A DNA stretch of 7,791 bases from Candidatus Bathyarchaeota archaeon (GCA_030593155.1 JAUVHT010000034.1:1-7791); one strand, 5' to 3'; positions 1 to 5,821 are shown, counted from the stretch's first letter. Notes: a model not told the origin generated them from the letters alone. A program made the numbers and translations.

Positions 1-234
1 CTCGATGGCGGCCTCCACGATCCTCGTCCCCACGATGTTGCAGATGGTCGCCTTCCCCATGGCCTCGATGGCCTCCGCCAGGTCGCACAGGGTCCCCTTG
101 TAGAACCTCTCGCTCACCTCGAAGGGCACCCTCCCCCCCTCCAGGGTCTTCCCCAGGAGCTCGGCGTCGCACACCGCGACCAGGGTGTCCCTCCCGTGGC
201 GGCTGGACCTGACGTAGACATCCAACACCGTCAC
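1..234 (-). CDS. DUF424 family protein, 3' end outside window
   Basis: The first 78 residues of a small archaeal protein are visible, read leftward off the window edge with no stop. The pattern AVCDAELLGKTL (residues 20-31), then FEVSERFYKG (38-47), then ICNIVGTRIVEAAIE (64-78) matches what I know of DUF424, an uncharacterised archaeal family of about 95-105 residues, so perhaps 20-30 residues are missing. The GTG start overlaps the aIF2 beta stop as GTGA, which implies translational coupling. In-frame GTG and TTG codons at 226-228 and 223-225 are alternatives. No clear Shine-Dalgarno sequence is seen. DUF424 is often found next to aIF2 beta, which supports the call and hints at a translation-related job. 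The molecular function is unknown. Confidence 0.85.
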   Translation of the reverse strand, partial: MTVLDVYVRSSRHGRDTLVAVCDAELLGKTLEGGRVPFEVSERFYKGTLCDLAEAIEAMGKATICNIVGTRIVEAAIE

Positions 235-641
235 TTCTCGCCGATGGAGGACTTTGCACCGCAGGCGTCGCACTGGAGAAACCAGAGCCTCTTCTCCCTG
301 ACCATCCGGGTGTCAGGCCTCTTGCAGACCGGGCAGACCACGTACCTCTTTGTGTAGACCTCAAGGAGGTTGCGTATGGAGTCGACCCTGAAGACCCCCT
401 GGAAGATGACCCGGGTGCCGTCGAACCTAGAGAGGGTGGCCATCTCCCCTGAGAGGAACTTGAGAAGGTGCTCGGGGTCCCGCCTCAGCTCGTCGGCGAT
501 CTCCTTGAAGTTCATTATGACGGTCCGCCTGCCCACCCTCCTCACGTCCGGCCGGGGGACGGTCCACCTCTCGTAGGAGTCCATCTGCTCCGGCAGCTCG
601 CCGTAGGCCCGGTCCAGCATCGACCTGTAGTCCTTCTCCAT
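231..641 (-). CDS. Translation initiation factor aIF2 subunit beta
   Basis: This is the beta subunit of archaeal initiation factor 2, the heterotrimer that brings initiator methionyl-tRNA to the small ribosomal subunit. At 136 residues it has the usual archaeal length. It starts MEKDYRSMLDRAYGELPE, the typical family opening, and is followed by the central alpha/beta domain (about 35-100; the VIMNFKEIADELRRDP segment is characteristic). A C-terminal zinc ribbon has CPVC at 103-106 and CDAC at 124-127. The frame stays open upstream to a GTG at 701, but I chose the ATG at 641. It gives the family N-terminus, and a TATA box at 669-677 lies inside the longer reading, about 32 bases ahead of this ATG, so the transcript would be nearly leaderless. 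It is coupled to DUF424 downstream. Confidence 0.96.
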   Translation of the reverse strand: MEKDYRSMLDRAYGELPEQMDSYERWTVPRPDVRRVGRRTVIMNFKEIADELRRDPEHLLKFLSGEMATLSRFDGTRVIFQGVFRVDSIRNLLEVYTKRYVVCPVCKRPDTRMVREKRLWFLQCDACGAKSSIGEK

Positions 642-668
642 CGTTCTCAATACTCCATGGGCGTTCCC

Positions 669-677
669 AAATATAGC
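669..677 (-). promoter_or_regulatory. TATA box for aIF2 beta
   Basis: On the minus strand the sequence reads GCTATATTTGG, centred about 32 bases before the ATG at 641. An archaeal start site about 25 bases downstream would leave a leader of only a few bases. It directly abuts a perfect inverted repeat on its upstream side. Confidence 0.6.
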
Positions 678-693
678 CCCTCCGCAGAGGGGC
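676..693. repeat. Perfect 7-bp inverted repeat upstream of aIF2 beta TATA box
   Basis: GCCCCTC and GAGGGGC are separated by the four bases CGCA. The repeat lies 8 bases past the stop of the zinc-ribbon gene and directly ahead of the aIF2 beta TATA box, where the TFB recognition element would be. It could be a hairpin ending the upstream transcript (no long U run follows) or a binding site for a regulator. Confidence 0.5.
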
Positions 694-701
694 GTCACCA
701 C

Positions 702-1562
702 CTACGTGCGGGGACCCTCAAAAAGGTTTCCGGAACGAATTCCGCGGGGAAACAGGCCCCACCAGAATATGGATCCCCCGACGAAGAGGAGGATGAGCCC
801 CCCGACCATCAGGCCAACGCCTATGTTGCGGAGGATCGGGATCCTAGCCCCCAGCCGGGCCTCGATGTCCACGCCGGCGGAGCCGTCGGCGTTCATCGCC
901 ACGATCCAGTAGTTGCCCAGCTCGGGCTCCCATTCGAGGGTCTGGGTCCCGGCGCCTGTAGCGTGAGCGACCCAGAAGGAGTGGATGAGGGGGGGTCCCG
1001 CCGGGGCGGATCCTGAATGGGTCGAATACGAGATGTCCGGCTGGGTCTCCCTCCACGGGTCGTAAGACCAGGAGAAACGGGTCACCTCGTCGAACTGGGC
1101 TTCCTCCAGGTACATCGACGCATCCGCTTCGGAGGCTATGGCGATGAAGACCTCCTTGGAGGGGTCGTTGCTCGTGGCAACCAGCCTCAAGGTGACCCAG
1201 TCCCCGGGATCGAGGCCCCAGACATACGAGGGTATGTTGACATCCATGTCGATGTCCACCCCCCTCTGGACCAGGGCGTAGGAGTCCACCCGGAAGTCTA
1301 CCTCGTGGCTCATCAGGAACCCGTCGGCATCCCTGAGCCTCCCGTTGGCCCACATGATGCCACCTCCCCCCACCAACAACCCGAAAGACACGGCCAGGAG
1401 GATGAAGCCGAAGAACAGCGCCATTATCTGACCGGCGCCAAAGCCCCCGCTCGGAGCTCTTCGGTATCTCGCCGCACCTGGAGTGTCGATCGGGGCACCG
1501 CAATGGGGGCAGTACGTCACGTCCTCCGCTATCTCTTTCCCGCACTCTTGGCAGTAGGGCAT
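702..1562 (-). CDS. Zinc-ribbon membrane protein with extracytoplasmic domain
   Basis: This 286-residue protein has no assigned function. It begins with a zinc ribbon (CQEC at 4-7, CPHC at 18-21), then a short Gly/Arg/Pro linker and a transmembrane helix at about 44-71. A domain of about 170 residues rich in beta strands and aromatics follows, then a second helix at about 244-271 and a short basic tail. Both termini should be cytoplasmic and the middle domain outside. Within it, GTQTLEWEPELGNYW and IVAMNADGSAGVDIE (about 205-234) resemble a membrane-protein family I associate with actinobacteria and other bacteria. I chose the ATG at 1562 because MPYCQECGKE is a typical zinc-ribbon opening and the TATA box at 1598-1607 is too close to serve a start at 1592 or 1583. 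It has its own promoter, divergent from the phosphoribosyltransferase gene. Confidence 0.85.
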   Translation of the reverse strand: MPYCQECGKEIAEDVTYCPHCGAPIDTPGAARYRRAPSGGFGAGQIMALFFGFILLAVSFGLLVGGGGIMWANGRLRDADGFLMSHEVDFRVDSYALVQRGVDIDMDVNIPSYVWGLDPGDWVTLRLVATSNDPSKEVFIAIASEADASMYLEEAQFDEVTRFSWSYDPWRETQPDISYSTHSGSAPAGPPLIHSFWVAHATGAGTQTLEWEPELGNYWIVAMNADGSAGVDIEARLGARIPILRNIGVGLMVGGLILLFVGGSIFWWGLFPRGIRSGNLFEGPRT

Positions 1563-1597
1563 GAAGTTTGGACTCCCATGCATGGGGCTCAACGCCC

Positions 1598-1607
1598 GGT
1601 TATAAAT
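1598..1607 (-). promoter_or_regulatory. TATA box for the zinc-ribbon membrane protein
   Basis: The minus strand reads ATTTATAACC, a strong archaeal TATA box about 41 bases before the ATG at 1562. Transcription would begin near 1577, leaving a leader of about 15 bases. This position argues against the in-frame ATG codons at 1592 and 1583. Confidence 0.65.
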
Positions 1608-1628
1608 CTGACCTCGGCGTCCTAAACG

Positions 1629-1636
1629 GTTTTAAC
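1629..1636 (+). promoter_or_regulatory. Probable TATA box for the phosphoribosyltransferase
   Basis: The sequence GTTTTAAC is centred about 27 bases before the GTG at 1659, the spacing expected for a leaderless archaeal transcript. It is flanked by two AACGG copies nine bases apart (1625-1629 and 1634-1638). The match to a TATA consensus is modest. Confidence 0.45.
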
Positions 1637-1658
1637 GGAAAGGGACATAGGGTTCAGC

Positions 1659-2273
1659 GTGTCAGACGACATATTCGATTGCGAGATCATGGACTGGGAG
1701 CTCTTCCACTCCCTGGCCAAGGAGACCGCGCGGAAGATCATAGAGTCGGGCTACGACCCGGACTTCATGGTGGGCTTGGCCCGGGGGGGCTGGGTCCTCT
1801 CCAGGGTCCTTTGCGACTTCCTCGGGATCAGGGACCTTGTAAGCCTCAAGGTGGAGCACTGGGGGGTTACGGCCCACCCCGACGGGAAGGCCCGGCTGAA
1901 GTACCCCTTCGAGATCGACCTCACAGGCCGGCGGGTCATAGTGGTGGACGACATCACCGACACCGGGGAGAGCATGAAGATAGCAGCAGAATACGTCAAG
2001 ACCAAGAACCCAGCGGAGATCAGGACCGCCGCCCTCAGGCACATCATTGGCTCCAAGTTCACCCCGGACCACTACGGGGACGAGATCACCTGGCGCTGGG
2101 TCATCTTCCCCTGGAACTACGTGGAGGACATGTGCAACATCGTCCCCAAGGTGGCCGAGGATGGAGCCACCCTCTCGGAGATGAGTGAAAAGCTGAAGGC
2201 CGACTTCGACATCGACGCAAGAGAGGAAGAGATATCCGAGATACTGGACGAGATCAAGCGCCGCTCAGGGTGA
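1659..2273 (+). CDS. Purine-type phosphoribosyltransferase (COG2236-like)
   Basis: This 204-residue type I phosphoribosyltransferase would transfer a ribose-5-phosphate unit from PRPP to a base, most likely a 6-oxopurine (hypoxanthine, xanthine or guanine), in cytoplasmic purine salvage. The PRPP-binding loop is clear as VIVVDDITDTGES (93-105). ARGGW (41-45) is the pyrophosphate-binding loop, and the TWRWVIFPWNYVED segment (144-157) is typical of the archaeal predicted-PRT group COG2236. An acidic/basic helical tail follows (about 170-203), possibly for oligomer contacts. The GTG start fits a leaderless transcript from the TATA-like box at 1629-1636, and no in-frame ATG precedes it. The base specificity cannot be read from the sequence with certainty. 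Confidence 0.88.
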   Translation: MSDDIFDCEIMDWELFHSLAKETARKIIESGYDPDFMVGLARGGWVLSRVLCDFLGIRDLVSLKVEHWGVTAHPDGKARLKYPFEIDLTGRRVIVVDDITDTGESMKIAAEYVKTKNPAEIRTAALRHIIGSKFTPDHYGDEITWRWVIFPWNYVEDMCNIVPKVAEDGATLSEMSEKLKADFDIDAREEEISEILDEIKRRSG

Positions 2274-2325
2274 GCCTTTCTCTAGCCTCAGGATTCCTCA
2301 CACAACGTTAATCCCGCCGATGTTT

Positions 2326-2340
2326 CGCGAACCTTATATT
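2326..2340 (+). promoter_or_regulatory. BRE/TATA promoter element for bpsA
   Basis: CGCGAAC followed by CTTATATT forms a good archaeal BRE/TATA pair. The TATA centre is about 31 bases before the ATG at 2368, so the mRNA would be almost leaderless. Because it lies downstream of the in-frame ATG at 2320, it decides the start. Confidence 0.65.
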
Positions 2341-2367
2341 GCCCCTCCCGACTTCGAGGTTCAGAAA

Positions 2368-3579
2368 ATGACCCCTCCCAGAGATGAAAAGCCCCCCAGG
2401 GGAAGGCGGAAAAGAAGAACCTGGAAACCCGGCGACCCCGATCCGGTCAGGGATGTAGCCGCGAGGATGGACCTGAAGGAGGGCGAGGAGGCCGTGAGGC
2501 GCATCCTGAGGGAGGTCCACCGCAGGGGCAAGGTAGGCACCAAGGACCTGGCCCGGGCCACCAGGCTGCCCATCCCCGTCGCTGCCGCCATCAGGCGTGA
2601 GCTGGAGAAAGGGGGCATCATCGCCAGAAAGGGCGGGGCGACCCTCACCGAGGCGGGGGAGAGATACGTCGAGGAGACATTGGGCATGACCCGGGGGGAA
2701 GGTTTGACGCCCTCCGCACATAAAGGGAGTAAGACCCCCCTGCCCAAGGAGCATGAGGCAACACTTGTGAAGCTCAGGGAGTACGGGAGCCTGAGACCCG
2801 CTCCCCTCCCCCAGCTGGACCAGGCCCACGCCACCCCCGAGACGGCCCTGCGCAGGGCCCTCTACATGCTGGAGGAGGGAGACCTCGCCGGGAGGAGCGT
2901 CCTGTTCCTGGGGGACGACGACCTCACCTCGGTGGCAGCGGCACTCCTCGGCGTCGCCCGGAGGCTGACGGTGGTCGACGTCGACGAGAGGCTGCTGGAC
3001 ACCATCAGGGAGATATCCGAAAAAGGGGGATTCGGGATCCAGTGCGTCCACCACAACCTCAGGAACCCCCTTCCGGAGAGCTTAGTTGGGGAGTATGACA
3101 CATTCTTCACCGACCCTCCGTACACACCGCCTGGCCTCAGGCTCTTCCTCTCCCGGGGAGTCCAGGCCCTAAGGCGGCGGAAGACCGCGAGCGTCTACCT
3201 GGCCTTCGCGGACAAGCCCCCCCTGGAGATGCTGGAGGTCCACGGGGCCATCCTCGGGATGGGGCTGTACGTCGAGGAGCTCATCCCCCGGTTCAACGAG
3301 TACGAGGGGGCCGAGATCTTCGCCAACACCAGCTTCCTGGCGAAGCTGAAGGCCACAGAGGAAGCCGAGCCTGCGATCCGGGGCGCGTTCCAAGGGGAGA
3401 TTTACACGGGGGAGGTCAGGCCCACCCTCAGGATCTACAGGTGCAGGTGCGGGGAGGAGATCGAGGTGGGCGTCGGCAAGGACTACTTAACGGTCGAGGA
3501 GCTGAAGTCGAGGGGCTGCCCCGGCTGCGGCAGAGGCGAGGGCTTCAGGCTCCGGAAGAGGGTGCAGCTGAAGCCGTAG
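2368..3579 (+). CDS. bpsA: Branched-chain polyamine synthase (N4-bis(aminopropyl)spermidine synthase)
   Basis: BpsA transfers aminopropyl groups from decarboxylated AdoMet to spermidine, making N4-branched polyamines that protect nucleic acids and ribosomes at high temperature; each transfer releases MTA. The product is 403 residues. A basic Pro/Arg/Lys-rich N-terminus (1-22) precedes a winged-helix-like domain (about 25-109) and a Rossmann-type catalytic domain with LFLGDDDLTS (179-188), TVVDVDE (201-207) and FFTDPPYT (246-253). GDDD and DPPY are the family signatures, the acidic residues serving the amine acceptor. A C-terminal CRC (359-361) and CPGC (384-387) form a likely zinc-binding knuckle. 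The ATG at 2320 would add 16 residues but lies upstream of the promoter, so I chose 2368. The protein is somewhat longer than the roughly 350-residue Thermococcus enzyme. The next gene, an AdoMet decarboxylase homologue, would supply the donor. Confidence 0.93.
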   Translation: MTPPRDEKPPRGRRKRRTWKPGDPDPVRDVAARMDLKEGEEAVRRILREVHRRGKVGTKDLARATRLPIPVAAAIRRELEKGGIIARKGGATLTEAGERYVEETLGMTRGEGLTPSAHKGSKTPLPKEHEATLVKLREYGSLRPAPLPQLDQAHATPETALRRALYMLEEGDLAGRSVLFLGDDDLTSVAAALLGVARRLTVVDVDERLLDTIREISEKGGFGIQCVHHNLRNPLPESLVGEYDTFFTDPPYTPPGLRLFLSRGVQALRRRKTASVYLAFADKPPLEMLEVHGAILGMGLYVEELIPRFNEYEGAEIFANTSFLAKLKATEEAEPAIRGAFQGEIYTGEVRPTLRIYRCRCGEEIEVGVGKDYLTVEELKSRGCPGCGRGEGFRLRKRVQLKP

Positions 3580-3590
3580 CCTGTGCAATC

Positions 3591-3598
3591 TTCATTAA
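3591..3598 (+). promoter_or_regulatory. Weak TATA-like element before the AdoMet decarboxylase gene
   Basis: TTCATTAA lies about 50 bases before the ATG at 3645. Transcription would start near 3621 with a leader holding the GGAAGG at 3630-3635, a Shine-Dalgarno-like stretch 9 bases before the ATG. Co-transcription with bpsA, whose stop is 65 bases upstream of that ATG, is equally possible. Confidence 0.35.
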
Positions 3599-3644
3599 GG
3601 AGGGCCCGCACACTTGGGACAGAGCCCCCGGAAGGCGTGTGTTA

Positions 3645-3998
3645 ATGTTAAGGATAACCCAGCTCCTCGTGGACCTCTACGGTTGCCAGGCCGATCTGGA
3701 CGACGAGGGATTCCTCCTCGACGCCCTCGAGAGGGCCTCCGAGGCGGTGGGCTCCACGATAATGCGGAGGATCACCCAGAGGTTCTCCCCCGTCGGCGTG
3801 ACCGTCATCTTGATCCTGGCCGAGACCCACGTCTCCGTCCACACCTGGCCCGAGCACGGCTACGCGGCGGTGGACATCTTCATATGCGGCGAGGGGAAGG
3901 ACCCGAACGTCGCGTGGGAGGTAGTAAGGGAGGCCCTGAGGCCGGAGTCCTTCAAGACGAAGGAGATCACACGGACGATAGGTGAGAGCCGGAAATAG
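3645..3998 (+). CDS. speH: S-adenosylmethionine decarboxylase family proenzyme (SpeH/SpeD type) with Thr at the cleavage site
   Basis: This is the small (117-residue) bacterial/archaeal class of AdoMet decarboxylase. In this class a proenzyme cuts itself and the serine after the cut becomes a pyruvoyl cofactor. Decarboxylated AdoMet is the aminopropyl donor for BpsA, encoded just upstream. Family features are VDLYGC (9-14), VHTWPEHGYAAVD (65-77) and FICGE (79-83). Against the Thermotoga maritima enzyme, His66 matches the processing His68 and Cys81 matches the catalytic Cys83. The cleavage site, normally Glu-Ser, is Glu60-Thr61 (codons GAG ACC). The processing serine (Ser55) is Thr53, and the usual FHRF histidine is Gln45. 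The ATG at 3645 matches the family N-terminus within one residue and has GGAAGG 9 bases upstream; a GTG at 3639 is the alternative. Some relatives of this family decarboxylate arginine or ornithine, so the substrate is not certain. Confidence 0.87.
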   Translation: MLRITQLLVDLYGCQADLDDEGFLLDALERASEAVGSTIMRRITQRFSPVGVTVILILAETHVSVHTWPEHGYAAVDIFICGEGKDPNVAWEVVREALRPESFKTKEITRTIGESRK

Positions 3999-4002
3999 AG
4001 GG

Positions 4003-4018
4003 CCGTTTGAGGAAACGG
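4003..4018 (+). terminator. Hairpin just after the AdoMet decarboxylase gene
   Basis: CCGTTT and AAACGG pair perfectly around the loop GAGG, starting four bases after the stop codon. There is no U run directly after it, so it is a possible transcript end or mRNA-stabilising stem, not a proven terminator. Confidence 0.35.
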
Positions 4019-4040
4019 ACGCAGACATTTGTGGCACAAG

Positions 4041-4048
4041 TTCTTAAG
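4041..4048 (+). promoter_or_regulatory. TATA-like element for the PfkB kinase gene
   Basis: TTCTTAAG is centred about 39 bases before the ATG at 4084, which would give a leader of about 12 bases. No Shine-Dalgarno sequence precedes the ATG, consistent with a short-leader transcript. Confidence 0.4.
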
Positions 4049-4083
4049 GGAAGACCCCAGCAATTTTCATCTGTGTTGCTAGG

Positions 4084-4977
4084 ATGATACTGGACATAGG
4101 CTCTATCTCGTTAGACACGACCATAACCCCGTTCAAGACCGTCACGGAGATCATGGGCGGCTCCGCCACCTTCTTCGGTCTGGTGGCCAGCTTCTTCGCG
4201 GAGACAGGCCTGGTTGGAGTCATAGGCGACGACTACCCAGAGGAATACAGGAGGATCTTGGAGGAGAGGCTTGACACCAGGGGCCTCGTTGTGGAGAAGG
4301 GGAGGTCGTTCAGGTTCGACTCCCAGTTCGGGTACGATCTGGGCGTCAGGACCACCCTCAAGACGGAACTGAACGTCTTCGGGAAATGGAGCCCCATAAT
4401 CCCCGAAGAGTACGCGGACGCCGAGTACGTCTACATAGGCAACATAGGGCCGGATCAGCAGCTCCGGGTCCTCGAACAGGTGGACGAGCCCAGGCTGACG
4501 GTGGCCGACACCATCGAGTTCTGGATAAAGAACCAGAGAGAAAGGCTGCTGGAGCTGATCTCCAGGGTCGACGGGATGGTCCTCAACGACGAGGAGGTCA
4601 GACAGCTCTGCCAGACCCCCAACATCGTAAAGGGGGCCAGAGCGATCCTGGAGATGGGCCCCGACTTCGTGATCATCAAGAAGGGGGAGCACGGTGCAGT
4701 TCTGTTCACCCGGGAGATGATATTCCCCACCTGTGGTTATCCCTTGGATGAAGTCGTGGACCCGACTGGGGCGGGGGACTGCTTCGCGGGGGGTTTCATG
4801 GGCCATCTGGCCCGCAGCGGGGATCTGAGTCGGAAGACCCTAAGGGAGGCCGTGGTCTACGGCAACGTGATGGGCTCCTTCGCTGTGGAGCTGTTCGGCG
4901 TCGAGAGGTTCCTCGACCTCACCATGGCGGAGATCGAGGCCAGGTACCGGAAGTATAAGCGCATGGTCACTTTCTGA
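4084..4977 (+). CDS. PfkB/ribokinase-family carbohydrate or nucleoside kinase
   Basis: This 297-residue cytoplasmic kinase would phosphorylate a sugar or nucleoside hydroxyl with a nucleotide triphosphate. The N-terminal glycine pair MGGSATFFG (24-32) and LVGVIGDDYP (43-52) are ribokinase-fold features. The second PfkB signature, DPTGAGDCFAGGF (226-238), carries the anion hole and the catalytic base Asp232. KKGEHGAV (199-206) lies in the nucleotide-binding half. TELNVFGKW (94-102) and EFWIKNQRE (145-153) recall a PfkB subgroup with unassigned substrate found in thermophilic bacteria and archaea. The substrate cannot be read here. It sits between the AdoMet decarboxylase gene and a convergent MTA phosphorylase gene (18 bases apart at the 3' ends), so a role with ribose or nucleosides from MTA breakdown is plausible inference. 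The ATG at 4084 is the only sensible start; no ATG, GTG or TTG lies in frame just upstream. Confidence 0.9.
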   Translation: MILDIGSISLDTTITPFKTVTEIMGGSATFFGLVASFFAETGLVGVIGDDYPEEYRRILEERLDTRGLVVEKGRSFRFDSQFGYDLGVRTTLKTELNVFGKWSPIIPEEYADAEYVYIGNIGPDQQLRVLEQVDEPRLTVADTIEFWIKNQRERLLELISRVDGMVLNDEEVRQLCQTPNIVKGARAILEMGPDFVIIKKGEHGAVLFTREMIFPTCGYPLDEVVDPTGAGDCFAGGFMGHLARSGDLSRKTLREAVVYGNVMGSFAVELFGVERFLDLTMAEIEARYRKYKRMVTF

Positions 4978-4995
4978 TCCGAGCACGGCGGCGTT

Positions 4996-5793
4996 CTATA
5001 GAAGGGCGGTCTTCAGCGCCTCGCCGCAGCCGCAGGTCCGCTCCTCGGGGATCCCCGGCAGCGCCTCCATTATGAGCCTCTTGAAGTTTGCCGAGTTCTC
5101 CTGCAGCGTCTCCAGGATCTCTTGGGTCGAGACGGGCTTCTCCGCCCAGACGTCGTAGTCGGTCACCATCGCAACTGAGACGTAGCAGATCTCCGCCTCT
5201 CTCGCCAGGACGCACTCCGGGTAGAGGGTCATCCCGACGAGGTCGGCGCCCCACTGCCTGAAGAGCTTGGACTCGGCCCGGGTTGAGAACCTGGGGCCCT
5301 GGACACAGACATATGTGCCAGTCGGCTGAAATCTCAGCCCGAGCTTGCGGGCGTGGCCGACGAAGAAGTCGTGGAGCTGGGGGCAGATGGGGTCGGCGGA
5401 GGAGATGTGGCAGAGCCGCCCCCCCTCGTAGAACGTGTCGGGCCTCCCCTTGGTGCGATCTATGAACTGGTCCGTGATGACGAAATCCCCGGGGGCATAG
5501 TCCTCCCGGAGGCTCCCCACGGCGGAGGAGGCCACGATCTGTCTGACGCCCAGCTCCTTCAGGGCCCAGATGTTGGCCCTGTAGTTGATCCTGTGAGGGG
5601 GGATCTGGTGACCCTTCCCGTGGCGGGGGATGAAGGCGACCTTCCTTCCTTTGTAGGTGCCAAGGGTCACAAGGTCCGAGGGGGCGCCGAACGGGGTGTA
5701 GACCTTCACCTCCCTTGCGTTCTCGACGATCTCGGGGTCGTAGACGCCGGTCCCCCCGATGAAAGCGATGTCCGCCGAGTCTCTTCCAGTCAT
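4996..5793 (-). CDS. mtnP: S-methyl-5'-thioadenosine phosphorylase
   Basis: MTAP splits 5'-methylthioadenosine, the by-product of aminopropyl transfer, with phosphate into adenine and 5-methylthioribose-1-phosphate, relieving inhibition of polyamine synthases and recycling purine. The 265-residue protein has the full family pattern: GGTGVYD (13-19) and PRHGKGHQIPPHRINYRANI (56-75) for phosphate, ASSAVGSL (88-95), QGPRFSTRAE (165-174), GMTLYPECVLAREAEICY (187-204) around the ribose site, and VTDYDVW (210-216) with the base-binding aspartate. Met188 in GMT is the usual nucleoside-phosphorylase position. A C-terminal CGC (254-256) plus Cys128, 137, 163, 194 and 203 recall the disulfide-stabilised Sulfolobus MTAP II. 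The ATG at 5793 gives the expected N-terminus. It is convergent with the PfkB gene and divergent from the transporter. Confidence 0.95.
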   Translation of the reverse strand: MTGRDSADIAFIGGTGVYDPEIVENAREVKVYTPFGAPSDLVTLGTYKGRKVAFIPRHGKGHQIPPHRINYRANIWALKELGVRQIVASSAVGSLREDYAPGDFVITDQFIDRTKGRPDTFYEGGRLCHISSADPICPQLHDFFVGHARKLGLRFQPTGTYVCVQGPRFSTRAESKLFRQWGADLVGMTLYPECVLAREAEICYVSVAMVTDYDVWAEKPVSTQEILETLQENSANFKRLIMEALPGIPEERTCGCGEALKTALL

Positions 5794-5821
5794 CTCTGAA
5801 TAACCGTTCTATCTCTCTAGA

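Noticed and set aside
642..701. Upstream extension of aIF2 beta to a GTG at 701
   Set aside because: The extra 20 residues are absent from the family and the span contains the TATA box and part of the inverted repeat.
2320..2367. Upstream ATG adding 16 residues to BpsA
   Set aside because: The span contains the BRE/TATA element, so the ATG at 2320 would lie upstream of the transcription start.
2308..3054. Minus-strand open frame opposite bpsA
   Set aside because: Low-complexity Pro/Gly-rich translation with no family signature, covering the conserved bpsA coding region.
3609..3641. CACAC/GTGTG complementarity ahead of the AdoMet decarboxylase start as a possible leader switch
   Set aside because: Only five base pairs with a 23-base loop; too weak to call a regulatory RNA.
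3441..3644. Upstream extension of the AdoMet decarboxylase frame into bpsA
   Set aside because: It overlaps conserved bpsA codons, and the ATG at 3645 aligns with the family N-terminus within one residue.
4111..4806. Minus-strand open frame opposite the PfkB kinase gene
   Set aside because: It mirrors the kinase codons, has no recognisable motif, and lacks a sensible promoter.
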